This document shows positions 18,431 through 27,383 of a stretch of 64,000 nucleotides of DNA, piece after piece. Origin of the DNA: Paraburkholderia caribensis (GTDB lineage: Bacteria; Pseudomonadota; Gammaproteobacteria; Burkholderiales; Burkholderiaceae); assembly GCF_002902945.1 (NCBI RefSeq), contig NZ_CP026103.1, positions 1,674,001 to 1,738,000 of the forward strand. Reading direction: 5' to 3'. The notes beneath the pieces are model-generated. The model was given only the letters and a program-made list of their open reading frames with translations, ran no database searches and was not told where the DNA came from. A program made the position numbers and the translations under genes. Positions within the stretch are counted from its first letter, which is position 1; each line of letters opens with the position of its first letter.

Positions 18431-19386
18431 GCATGATTCCCGAGGATACCTCTCACGGCACGCTCGTTTTTTATAGCAATTTCGACGACTTCGACACGTG
18501 GAAGCGCGCACTGCAAACGCAGCTTCGCGGCTTGCGGGTGGTACGCGCGAACGAAGTCACCGATCCGCGCGAGATTCACTTCGCGCTGGTGTGGAAACCG
18601 CCCGCTGGCTTTTTCCAGTCGATGACGAACCTGAAGCTGATCGTCAATCTCGGCGCAGGCGTCGATTCGCTCACCGCGCGCGACGACTTGCCCGCGCACG
18701 TGCCGATCACGCGCATCAGCGATCCGAACATGGCACGCATGATGGCCGGCTACGTGCTGTTCGCCACACTGCGGCACGCGCGTGAGATTCCGCATTTCGA
18801 AGCGGCGCAACGGCGCGGCGAATGGGCGTACCGGCATCCGCGCAATCCCGAGGACATTCGCGCGGCCGTGCTCGGTTTGGGCGAACTGGGCGCGCTCGCC
18901 GCGAGCGAGTTGCGACGCCAGGGCTTGACGGTGCTCGGCTGGTCGCGCAGCCCGCGCGAGATCGACGGCGTGCAGTGTCACTCGGGCATGGACACGCTCG
19001 ATAGCGTGCTCGGTCAGGTCGATATTCTCATCATCATGTTGCCGCTTACCGCCGATACACACGGCTTGCTCGATCGCGACCGGCTTTCGAAATTGCCTCG
19101 CGGCGCCGCCATCGTTAATGTGGCGCGCGGCGCGATTGTCGATCAGCCTGCGCTCACGGCGTTGTTGCAAAGCGGTCATATCGGTTCGGCCACGCTCGAC
19201 GTGTTCGAGAAAGAGCCGCTGCCGAGCGACGATCCGCTGTGGTCGATGCCGAATGTACTCATCACACCGCATCTCGCTTCCGTGGCGATTCCCGCTTCGG
19301 CCGCTCGGCAGGTCGCCGCCAATCTACTGTGCGTGTCCAGCGGGGAAAGCCTCACAAGTCAGGTCGATGTGCGGCGCGGTTATTGA
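18427..19386 (+). CDS. D-2-hydroxyacid dehydrogenase, GhrA-like
   Basis: 319 aa. The NAD(P) motif AVLGLGELGALAASEL lies in the central domain; catalytic residues are visible in NVARGAIVD (Arg), DVFEKEPLP (Glu) and ITPHLAS (His). It resembles glyoxylate/hydroxypyruvate reductase A, which reduces small 2-oxoacids. It is translationally coupled (ATGA) to the dehydroquinase-like gene and ends the plus-strand operon. It probably handles a 2-oxo or 2-hydroxyacid formed by the upstream enzymes. Confidence 0.9.
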   Translation: MSMIPEDTSHGTLVFYSNFDDFDTWKRALQTQLRGLRVVRANEVTDPREIHFALVWKPPAGFFQSMTNLKLIVNLGAGVDSLTARDDLPAHVPITRISDPNMARMMAGYVLFATLRHAREIPHFEAAQRRGEWAYRHPRNPEDIRAAVLGLGELGALAASELRRQGLTVLGWSRSPREIDGVQCHSGMDTLDSVLGQVDILIIMLPLTADTHGLLDRDRLSKLPRGAAIVNVARGAIVDQPALTALLQSGHIGSATLDVFEKEPLPSDDPLWSMPNVLITPHLASVAIPASAARQVAANLLCVSSGESLTSQVDVRRGY

Positions 19387-19387
19387 G

Positions 19388-20178
19388 CAAGGTTAGATCG
19401 TCGTGGCTGCTTCCTGCACCGCCATGCCATGCACGGCCAGCAAGGCGGGCGTGAGATCAGTGGGTTCCGCGCCCCCCAAGCTACGCATGCAAGTCTGCAT
19501 TCCTTGTGCAGCATAGCGAGCACGTCGGTGGCGCCAGAACGCCCCGCCGCCGCGAGTCCATAGAGGGGTGCGCGGCCGAGCAGCGCGCCATGCGCGCCCA
19601 ACGCCACGGCCTTCGCGATATCGCTGCAGCGCCGAATGCTCCCATCGACGAATACTTCCGCCCTGCGCGGCGCTTCGCTCACGGTTTGCGCGAGCAGATC
19701 CAGCAGGCTACGCACACCGTCGGGTTGCCGTCCCGCGTGATCCGGGAGCACGGTGCAACCAACATCGTGTTCGAACCCGCGGCGCGCATCGCTCACGCTT
19801 TGGTATCGAGCGCGAGGCAGGACCGCCGTATCGCGCAGAATCAGATGGCGCGCGCCGGCGCGGCGCAATTCTCCACGCTGATGCACCCCTACGCGCGCGG
19901 CGCGCACGCTTCTTCCGCGTCGCGGCGAAATATGCCGCTGATGCCGCGGGGTCCGACCACGGCGAGCCATGCCGCTGCGCGGCCCGCGAGCGTCGTGCAC
20001 GTGTCGAGCGTGGGCACGTCGCGCAGCACGTGCGGCTCGACGCCAGCGCCTTGAGTGCGGCGCGATTGCGGTGCAGCGTGAGTTCGCTTGCGGCACCGCC
20101 CTCGTGATACCCGAAGGCGAACTTCGGCAGAAAGCGTCGCGCCGCGAGATGATAGTTCGCCACATCCGAGAAAATCAT
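19388..20178 (-). pseudogene. Decayed FMN-dependent alpha-hydroxyacid oxidase/dehydrogenase
   Basis: The start MIFSDVANYHLAARRFLPKF and GYHEGGAASELTLHRNR is the N-terminus of LldD/MdlB-type enzymes. The 3' part reads FVDGSIRRCSDIAKAVALGA and LLGRAPLYGLAAAG, the FMN phosphate-binding end. Between them the frame shifts several times and contains stops, and the total length (about 790 bases) is well short of the usual 1.1-1.2 kb, so internal sequence is lost. It lies between the two convergent halves of the catabolic block and may once have oxidised a 2-hydroxyacid in the same pathway. Confidence 0.75.
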
Positions 20179-20203
20179 GCGTGTCCTTCTCGCGCGTGGC
20201 CGC

Positions 20204-21025
20204 TCAAGGGCTTTCCTCGATATTCAGGATCTTGCCAAGACCGAGGAAGTAATTGGCGAACGCGAGCAAACTGGCCGTCACGACGATATACACCACGGAA
20301 AGCGCCGCCAGCGTGGGATCGGCGAACTCGCGCACGTAGTTGTACATGGTCACGGGCAGCGTTTGCGTGCTTTCTGTCGTGATAAACAGCGAGGCCGTGA
20401 ATTCGTTGAACGACAGAATCGCCGCGAACAGCCAGCCGCCGAACAAGCCCGGCCCGAGCAGCGGCACCACCACCGTGAACAGTACTTTCATGGGGGGCGC
20501 GCCAAGGCTGGCCGCCGCGTGTTCGAGCCGCTCGTCGAGGTTTTCCATCGACACATAAACGCTGCGCAACACGAATGGCAGCACCAGAATCACGTGGCAC
20601 AGAATGAGGATCGCATAGCCGCGATCGAGCCCGACTTGAGCGACCAGAATCAGCAGCCCCAAACCGATGGTGAATTGCGGCACGACCATCGGCATCATCA
20701 AGATGGCTTGCAGCGCGTCCTTGCCCTTGAAGTCGAGCCGCTTGACCGTAATGGCTATGCCCGTGCCAATCACCAGTGCGATCAGGGAAGCCCAGAACGT
20801 GACGACCAGACTCGAATGAAAGCCCGACTGAAAGTCGGAGTACGTAAGCACGCGTGCGAACCATTGCAGCGACCAATGCTTGGGCGGAAACGCAAGTATC
20901 GCCTTGTCGTTGAACGCAGCCAGCGTCACCACGATGACCGGCAACAACATGAACGCGAGAATCGCCGCAATCAACAGCGGGCCGGCAACGCGCAACGGCC
21001 AGGGCAAGCCGTGTCTGATTTTCAT
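20204..21025 (-). CDS. ABC transporter permease, PotC type
   Basis: 273 aa with about six membrane segments and the binding-protein-dependent permease (EAA) loop around EHAAASLGAPPMKVLFTVVV. Start taken at the ATG giving MKIRHGLPW, with GGAGG eight bases upstream; a TTG five codons earlier overlaps that ribosome site and is unlikely. It lies one base after the PotB-type permease stop. With the PotB-like permease and the binding protein it forms a polyamine-class importer; the ATPase is encoded at 15177. Confidence 0.92.
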   Translation of the reverse strand: MKIRHGLPWPLRVAGPLLIAAILAFMLLPVIVVTLAAFNDKAILAFPPKHWSLQWFARVLTYSDFQSGFHSSLVVTFWASLIALVIGTGIAITVKRLDFKGKDALQAILMMPMVVPQFTIGLGLLILVAQVGLDRGYAILILCHVILVLPFVLRSVYVSMENLDERLEHAAASLGAPPMKVLFTVVVPLLGPGLFGGWLFAAILSFNEFTASLFITTESTQTLPVTMYNYVREFADPTLAALSVVYIVVTASLLAFANYFLGLGKILNIEESP

Positions 21026-21026
21026 C

Positions 21027-21881
21027 TCAATGTCCTCCAATCCGTTTGAGGCGCACGGTGAGTTTGCCGAATACCAGCAACGAAACCGCGGTGAGCGCGA
21101 GGCCGATAACGCTGAGGCTCGCCGCCAGCGGAAAATTCAATGAAGACAAGCCAAGCTGATACACCAAGGTGGAAAGTGTCGGCACGCGGCCCCCGCCGAT
21201 CATCTGCGGCGTGGCGAACGCGCTGAATGTCCAGGCGAAGGCCGTGGTCGAACTCGCGAGAATGCCGGGCATGGAAAGCGGCAGCGTCACGGTCACGAAA
21301 ATCTTCACGGGATTCGCGCCCAGACTCTGCGCCGCGCGCTCGTAGTCGCGGTTGATGTGCGAAATGGCGGCGCCGAGCATGAGCACGGTCACGGGAATCG
21401 TCACGTGCACGAGCGCGAGCACCACGCCAAAATGCGTGAACATCAGGTCGATAGGCCATTCGATCAGCCCGAGCTTGCGCAGCACCGTGTTGACGAAGCC
21501 GTTGCTGCCGAGCACTACCGTCCACGAGTAGGTGCGCACGATCTCGCCGAGAAATAGCGGCGTGAGCGACATGATGAGAATCACCGACTTGAGCGCGCGA
21601 TTGCGCACACGCACGAGCGCATACGCGAGCGGATACGCGAGCAGCAGCGAAAACACCATCGTTTCTACGCTCAGGCAGAGCGTATTGCCCAGAGCGCTCA
21701 AATAGATGGACTTCATGAGCCCGGAGAAATTGTCCAGTGTGAAGCCGCCCACGTCGAGCGAGCCCGGAACATAAGTGCGCAGGCTAAACTGCAATACGGT
21801 CATCAAGGCCGAACATGTGCCGATCGCCACGATCACCGCGGGCGAGATCAGCCATCCCTTCAGCCTGCTATACATATTCAT
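21027..21881 (-). CDS. ABC transporter permease, PotB type
   Basis: 284 aa with an N-terminal membrane anchor and about six transmembrane segments; the EAA-like loop is around YERAAQSLGANPVKIFVTVT. It is paired with the PotC-type permease that follows directly, and both lie downstream of the periplasmic binding protein. This is the standard order of spermidine/putrescine-type importers except that the ATPase gene is missing from the operon. Confidence 0.92.
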   Translation of the reverse strand: MNMYSRLKGWLISPAVIVAIGTCSALMTVLQFSLRTYVPGSLDVGGFTLDNFSGLMKSIYLSALGNTLCLSVETMVFSLLLAYPLAYALVRVRNRALKSVILIMSLTPLFLGEIVRTYSWTVVLGSNGFVNTVLRKLGLIEWPIDLMFTHFGVVLALVHVTIPVTVLMLGAAISHINRDYERAAQSLGANPVKIFVTVTLPLSMPGILASSTTAFAWTFSAFATPQMIGGGRVPTLSTLVYQLGLSSLNFPLAASLSVIGLALTAVSLLVFGKLTVRLKRIGGH

Positions 21882-22001
21882 GGTGTCAATCGCTAGTGTT
21901 TGCTGTTCCTGCTTCGCTGATACGGAAAGGCTGCTCGCGCGACGCCCCGAAAGCCACGAGTGCGTTCGGGGCTGGTGTAACGCGATATCGCGAAACCACG
22001 C

Positions 22002-23027
22002 TTAGTTCATGATGTTTTCGGTGAACCACTTGCGCCATTCGGGCGTGAGTTCCGCGCGCAACTTCGAGTCGATCACAATGGTCTGCTTGTCCCACTGCGA
22101 GCGCGTCGTGAACACGCCAGGCAGCGCGGCATCGGCCGGGGCCACGGTGGCGTTGTCGACCACCGGACTCGCTTTTTCCATCGCGACGATCTTGGCCTGC
22201 ACCGCTGGTGACAGCGCGATATTCATAAACTTGTAGGCCAGCGCTGCCTTCTTCGAGCCTTTCATGATGCCCATGGTGTCGATGCCGAGCACCGCACCTT
22301 CTTTCGGAATCACCACCTTGAGTGGTACACCCTGACCGATCTGGTAGTAAGCGTTCATCGAAAGCAGCACTTCGACCGGCGTTTCACCCGTTTGAATTAG
22401 CTGCTCGCCGTTGGCGTCGTCGGTGTAGAACGCTTTGAAGTTCGGTTTGAGCGCCTTGAGCTTGTCCTCGCCCTTCTGCCAGTTCTTCGCGTCGCCGCCC
22501 GAAAGCACGGCCGCGACCGTGATGATGTGGCTCGGATCCCAGTCCGGCGCCGAAAGCTTGCCCTTGAGCGCCGGATTCCACAGGTCGTTCCAGCTGTCGA
22601 ACTTCATGCCCGGTGGAACCATATCGGTGCGATACCCGATGGTGTAGACATACGCCCACGTGCCGATGTGATACGGGCTGATCTTCGCCTGATCCATGAG
22701 GTGCGCGTAGTTCGGCAGCTTGCTCGTGTCGAGCTTCTCGAACAGATTGCTATTGGCGTAGAGCCAGCCGACCTGCGAAGTCGTGACTGTCACGTCGCTT
22801 TCTGGCGTCTTGGCGAGCTTGGCCTTGTTCAGACGGTCGATAGTGCCGCCCGTCACGTACTTCACCGGCACGCCGGTTTCCTTGGTGAACTCCTGGCCGA
22901 CCGTCTGGTCGATCATGTCGCGGAAGTTGCCGCCCCAGGTGCTAACGACGAGCGCGTCTTCGGCGTTCGCGGTGCCCGCGATCAGTGCGCCGAACGCAAT
23001 GCTGGCTGTGAATAGTGTCTTGATCAC
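22002..23027 (-). CDS. ABC transporter periplasmic substrate-binding protein, PotD type
   Basis: 341 aa. It starts with GTG (MIKTLFTASIAFGALIAGTA, signal peptide cleaved after ANA); upstream in-frame ATGs lack signal-peptide character. The mature protein has the two-lobed PotD/PF13416 pattern (ALVVSTWGGNFRDM, VYTIGYRTDMVPPG, and AVLGIDTMGIMKGSKKAALA). Polyamines, betaine-like compounds or other small cations are typical ligands for this class; the exact one cannot be read. First gene of the minus-strand transport operon. Confidence 0.9.
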   Translation of the reverse strand: MIKTLFTASIAFGALIAGTANAEDALVVSTWGGNFRDMIDQTVGQEFTKETGVPVKYVTGGTIDRLNKAKLAKTPESDVTVTTSQVGWLYANSNLFEKLDTSKLPNYAHLMDQAKISPYHIGTWAYVYTIGYRTDMVPPGMKFDSWNDLWNPALKGKLSAPDWDPSHIITVAAVLSGGDAKNWQKGEDKLKALKPNFKAFYTDDANGEQLIQTGETPVEVLLSMNAYYQIGQGVPLKVVIPKEGAVLGIDTMGIMKGSKKAALAYKFMNIALSPAVQAKIVAMEKASPVVDNATVAPADAALPGVFTTRSQWDKQTIVIDSKLRAELTPEWRKWFTENIMN

Positions 23028-23379
23028 TCTAAATCCCGTAGGTTGATGGATGAATCGCGTCGTGTGCTGGCCAGACGCCCGGTTCGCGGTGTGTTCAGGT
23101 ACACGTGAATAGTGAAAGAGTTGATCTTGATCACCAAGTTGCCTTTTCTGCAGGCATGACTCGCAATTCCTGACGTCCGATTTTTCTCTAACGTGAACGG
23201 TTGCGAACGCTCGTGCCGCCTGCACACTTTCGGAAAAGCTGAGACACCGCCCTGGAAAAACCAAATAGGCAGCGTCGCGGGTCTCGGTGACTATCTGATC
23301 CATCGCAAGCGCGCGCTCCGTTTCGCCACGATGCGGCGACGCTATCGGTCGATCCCAGTCAACCCAACCCATTCGTGCC
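23028..23379. promoter_or_regulatory. Divergent control region, importer / RidA operons
   Basis: About 350 bases between the divergent binding-protein and RidA genes. It must carry both promoters. The LysR encoded at 24590 is the natural candidate regulator. No specific operator was identified by eye. Confidence 0.4.
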
Positions 23380-23793
23380 ATGAAACACAAACGTATCCGC
23401 ACCTTCAACACCCAAGCCACCTACCCCGAACAGAAGCTCGACAACGATTTGTGCCAGGCCGTGGTCGCACGCGGCCAGTTCGTGTTCCTGCGCGGCCAGA
23501 TCGGGCAGAACCTTGACACCTCAGAGAGCGTGTGCATTGGCGACGCGGCGGGGCAGGCCGAACAGGCCATGTCGAACATCGCCATGCTGCTCGGCGAAGC
23601 GGGCGGCGAACTCGCCGACATCTGCAAGATCACCGTCTACATCACCGACCCGCGCTACCGCGAGGAGGTGTATCGCGTAGTCGGCAAATGGCTCAAGGGC
23701 GTTTTCCCCGTTTCCACGGGCATCGTGGTCTCAGCGCTCGCGCGTCCCGAATGGCTCGTGGAAGTCGACGCCACCGCTGTGATCCCCGATTGA
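23380..23793 (+). CDS. RidA/YER057c/UK114-family protein
   Basis: 137 aa. The family core GQFVFLRGQIG, the helix AEQAMSNIAMLLGEAGG and ALARPEWLVEVDATAVI are present, with the Arg before the last strand kept (Arg in ARPEW), which in RidA binds the carboxylate of 2-iminoacids. RidA-type proteins hydrolyse reactive imines or related enamines. Beside an amine-type importer it suggests an imine intermediate in this pathway. It is followed after 45 bases by DUF1028. Confidence 0.88.
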   Translation: MKHKRIRTFNTQATYPEQKLDNDLCQAVVARGQFVFLRGQIGQNLDTSESVCIGDAAGQAEQAMSNIAMLLGEAGGELADICKITVYITDPRYREEVYRVVGKWLKGVFPVSTGIVVSALARPEWLVEVDATAVIPD

Positions 23794-23838
23794 TCCGCCA
23801 TAGACCTCCGACTGACACACGACCTTGAGGCAATCCTC

Positions 23839-24510
23839 ATGACCTTCTCGATCATTGCGCGCTGCCCGCAAACCGGCCAGTTCGGCGCGGCGGTGGCCTC
23901 GTCGTCGCCCGCAGTGGCGGCTCGCTGCATTCGCGGCCGCGCGGGCGTGGGCGCGGCGGCCAGCCAGAACATCACCGACCCGTCGCTCGGCCCGCAGGCG
24001 CTCGACCTGATGGCGGCCGGACACACGCCCGCCGAGGCGCTCGAACGACTGCGCCGACAGCCGTTCGTCGACTACCGTCAATTGATGGCAATCGACGCGC
24101 ATGGCACACCGACTGTCTTTACCGGCGCCAACGCGCTCGGCACGCTCGCGAGCGTCACCGGCGAACACGCCGCGTGCGCGGGCAACATGCTCGCCTCGCG
24201 CGACGTACCCGCCGCCATGCTCGCCGCGTTCGAGCACAGCACGGGGCCGCTCGCCGAGCGTTTGATGCTGGCGCTACTCGCGGGCGAAGCGGCAGGTGGT
24301 GAAGAAGGGCCAGTTCACTCGGCCGGTTTGCTGGTGTACGGCGAACTGGATTGGCCGATGGTGGATCTGCGCATGGACTGGGTAGAGGAAGCCCCGGTGG
24401 AAATGCTGCACGCCGCATGGCAGGTGTACGCGCCCCAGGTGAGCGACTACATCACGCGTGCCCGCGACCCGCGCGCTGCGCCGAGCTTCGGCGTACCCGG
24501 CGATTTTTGA
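23839..24510 (+). CDS. DUF1028-family protein (Ntn-hydrolase-like)
   Basis: 223 aa of the DUF1028 family: MTFSIIARCPQTGQFGAAVA at the start, then GVGAAASQNITDPSLGPQAL and the GNMLASRDVPAAM segment. The family is thought to have an Ntn-hydrolase fold; its reaction is not generally established. It often occurs beside RidA and amine or amino-acid uptake genes, as here. The Ser/Thr nucleophile cannot be assigned by eye. It is probably in an operon with RidA and perhaps the LysR gene. Confidence 0.88.
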   Translation: MTFSIIARCPQTGQFGAAVASSSPAVAARCIRGRAGVGAAASQNITDPSLGPQALDLMAAGHTPAEALERLRRQPFVDYRQLMAIDAHGTPTVFTGANALGTLASVTGEHAACAGNMLASRDVPAAMLAAFEHSTGPLAERLMLALLAGEAAGGEEGPVHSAGLLVYGELDWPMVDLRMDWVEEAPVEMLHAAWQVYAPQVSDYITRARDPRAAPSFGVPGDF

Positions 24511-24589
24511 CGAGATAACGCCGATTCTTGCTTTATGCGAAGATCGGCTTGCCTGTGCTGGACTTGGTTCCGGTGGCGTTCCCTCACGT

Positions 24590-25618
24590 ATGTCCCTGGT
24601 CCTGCTCATGCTAAATCGGATTTCCCTTCGCCAAATGGAGTATTTCCTGGCGGCCGCCCAATACGGCAGCATCGCCATCGCCTCCAATCAGATTCATATC
24701 TCCGCGCCGTCCATTTCCGCGGCCATCGCGCATATGGAAACGGAACTCGGCATTCAACTGTTCATCCGCCATCCGTCGAAGGGCATGACGCTCACGCCCA
24801 TAGGCGCTCAGGTTACGCAGGAATGCGAGCAATTGCTGGACCGCGCGTCCAGGCTCTATGAGATCGCTTCCGATTCCAGCGAGGCGATGCAAGGCGTGCT
24901 GCGCGTGGGCTGCTTCCAGTCGCTCACGCCAATGATCGCGCCCGAGGTCATCTTCGGTTTCAAGCGCGCGTTCAGCAAGATCGATCTGCAACTCGTGGAA
25001 GGCGATCAGCGCGATCTGATGGAAAAGCTCCGTAACGGCGAGATTGATGTCGCCATTACCTACGACCTGGAATTGAGCAACGAAGTGCAATTCGAGGTGC
25101 TGTGCCAGTTGCCGCCGCACGTGATCGTCAACGAAGTGCATCCGCTCGCGCAGCAAAACGCGGTGACGCTCGGCGAACTCGCGCCGCTGCCAATGGTATT
25201 GCTCGACTTGCCGATGAGCCGCGACTACTTTCTCTCGTTGTTCGCGCAGGCGGGCGTGGAGCCGAATATCGTCGCGCGCTCGCGCTCGGAAGACGTCGTG
25301 CGCTCGCTGGTCTGCAACGGCATCGGCTATGCGCTCTTCAACGTACGCCCGAAGTCGAATCAGTCACTCGACGGCAAGCGCTTTGCGCGCCTGCGCCTCG
25401 CGGGCGAACACAGACCGATGCTGCTGGGGCTTGCCACTTATGCGCCGGCCAAACAGCCGCGCCTCGCGCAAGTGTTCATGGAGCGCTGCCGCGCTTACAT
25501 CTCCGACCAGTACATTCCCGGCATGAGCGCCGCGAGCTACTTCGATCCGCATCTCACCGGCGTGAGCACCGATGCGACTGCCGCGCAGTCCAACGTGCAC
25601 GCCATTCGCGCCGCCTGA
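24590..25618 (+). CDS. LysR-family transcriptional regulator
   Basis: 342 aa. N-terminal HTH (QYGSIAIASNQIHISAPSIS) then a typical co-inducer domain. Starts at 24590 (MSLVLLMLNRISL) or 24608 (MLNRISL) both fit; no strong ribosome site decides. It is co-oriented with RidA and DUF1028 and lies in the same catabolic block, so it is the best candidate for controlling the importer and enzyme operons. Confidence 0.87.
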   Translation: MSLVLLMLNRISLRQMEYFLAAAQYGSIAIASNQIHISAPSISAAIAHMETELGIQLFIRHPSKGMTLTPIGAQVTQECEQLLDRASRLYEIASDSSEAMQGVLRVGCFQSLTPMIAPEVIFGFKRAFSKIDLQLVEGDQRDLMEKLRNGEIDVAITYDLELSNEVQFEVLCQLPPHVIVNEVHPLAQQNAVTLGELAPLPMVLLDLPMSRDYFLSLFAQAGVEPNIVARSRSEDVVRSLVCNGIGYALFNVRPKSNQSLDGKRFARLRLAGEHRPMLLGLATYAPAKQPRLAQVFMERCRAYISDQYIPGMSAASYFDPHLTGVSTDATAAQSNVHAIRAA

Positions 25619-26101
25619 ACACGTGAGCCAAAATACTGCGCGCGTGCGTGGTGGTCTGCAGGAAATCCGCGACGAGGTGATAGCGCAACATTGTGGTCTT
25701 AAATTGCCGATTGACGGCAGCGAGTCGCACCGTGCGAGGTTCGGCGGCGGAATGCAAATGGTTGAACTCCGGCGCGGGCGTGATAAGCAGTACGTGTGCG
25801 AGCGCCAGTCAATGCGTACACGCGGCTGCCCATTCGCCGCCGCTGTCTGGGTCGGCGAATAAAATTTTTCCGGCCCAGGCTTACACAGCGCCGCGCGTTC
25901 TGCACGTGTAGCACGCGACACGAAGGAGTGCCGCAGTTGCGAGGATTGACGTCAGGTCAATTACCGGTCAAAGACAATTATCGGAGCAAAGAACGAGGAG
26001 AAAGCAAGATTTCGTGCAGGATCGAAGAAGGGAAAGACACTGCAAACACAGGCACAATCAGCGTACATAGTTAGGAAACGAAAGTTTAACGTAAATCAGA
26101 A
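25619..26101. other. Non-coding or decayed stretch
   Basis: About 480 bases after the LysR stop. Open frames are short and without family character, and the last 180 bases are AT-richer than the surroundings, with no ribosome site before the headless LysR fragment. It probably contains a deletion or insertion junction. Confidence 0.35.
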
Positions 26102-26899
26102 GCTGTCGCTGATATCGAAGCCGAGTTGGGCACGCTTTTATTGGCCCGGACCACACGCGCCGTTATTCCGACCGAGGCAGGGGCCGACTATCTCATTCGC
26201 GTCGAGGCCGTGCTCGATCAGCTTGACGATGCCGGACAAAGCGTCCGGCAGGATGAGCTTCGTGGAACGCTTCGCGTAGGAATGCCGACGAGTGCCGGCG
26301 TGCGGGAGATCATTCCCCGACTTCCCCCTTTTGCTGAGCGTCACCCGCTGCTACGGATCGAGGTCGTGCTTGACGACCGTCGCCAGGACCTTGTCCGGGA
26401 CGCAGTCGATGTCGCCATCCGTATCGGAACCCTCCCGGACTCGAACGCGACGGCGCGTCTGCTCACCAGCTACGCGCGACTGATCGTCGCCTCCCCTGCA
26501 TATCTCGCGCGATGCGGCACGCCCATTTCGCCGGACGCGCTCGTCGGTCACCGGATCGTCTATGGACCTGCGGCCAGCGTCAGTACCGCCTGGACGTTCA
26601 CGCACAAGGGTATAACCACCAATGTGCCGATAGAACCCAACATATCGTTCAGCGACAACGAGGGCGCGGTTGCAGCCGTTAAGGCTGGCTTGGGTATTAC
26701 TTCGATTGGATACTGGGCCTGCCGCAGGGAACTGGAGGAAGGATCGCTCGTGCCGATCCTCACCGACTGGTCGATGGTCGGCACCAAGGTGCATGCCTAT
26801 TTCCCCCTCGGCCGCGCGACCCGGACGGCGGCCCGCGCCTTCATCAATTTCTTGTTGGACGAGTTCAGCGAAAGCGTCGACGTGACACGCGCTGGATGA
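26102..26899 (+). pseudogene. LysR-family regulator lacking its DNA-binding N-terminus
   Basis: About 265 residues of a LysR protein beginning in the middle of the HTH domain (AVADIEAELGTLLLARTTRA, then VIPTEAGADYL) and continuing through a complete co-inducer domain to the stop. The first 30-35 residues, including the recognition helix, are absent and no start codon or ribosome site fits; a TTG at 26126 would not restore them. It should be inactive as a regulator. Confidence 0.8.
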
Positions 26900-27383
26900 C
26901 GCTGCAGCATCCCAGTCATGCGTATGCCGCGTGTCGATATGTGAAAGGCTGAGTCACTGCTCTGCGCAGAACACAGCGCCCATGAAACGTTCAGACGATC
27001 AATGCTTCTCCGGCAGGGGCGCGGACCGATGATTGTTCACGAGCAGAAAAGAGCATTGCCTGGAGCTACGGCAGGTTCCCTTTTGTCTGCTGCGCACTGG
27101 ACGGCGCCGGAGTTTTGGTCAGGACGCGGCTCAGACCTTGGCGGCACATAAGACTTCGACGAGTGACTGTCTGTCACTCGTCGAGAGCCGTTCACCGAAG
27201 GTTTGCGGATGACTCCTTTTTGGCCGTTCGCGGCACTCGACGCTCGCAGATGGTCGCCCGTCGCCGAGCCGCCCCCAACTTCCGGGGCCGATCCTGAACT
27301 GACGTTCTTTGCTTGACCGCGAGGACCGCTTCCAAGGTGAAAGGACTTTTCATGGTGGCGGTGTCTCGAGGCAGAGCAACCGT
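26900..27383. other. Gene-free region between convergent genes
   Basis: About 480 bases between the headless LysR gene and the alpha/beta-hydrolase gene (convergent). No coding signature recognised. It contains one strong inverted repeat, listed separately. Confidence 0.5.
27156..27184. terminator. Strong hairpin, possible bidirectional terminator
   Basis: A perfect inverted repeat: CGACGAGTGAC, loop TGTCT, GTCACTCGTCG, extended by one T-A pair to 12 bp. It lies between convergent genes, where a shared terminator is expected. No T-run follows on either strand, so intrinsic termination is not assured. Confidence 0.5.
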
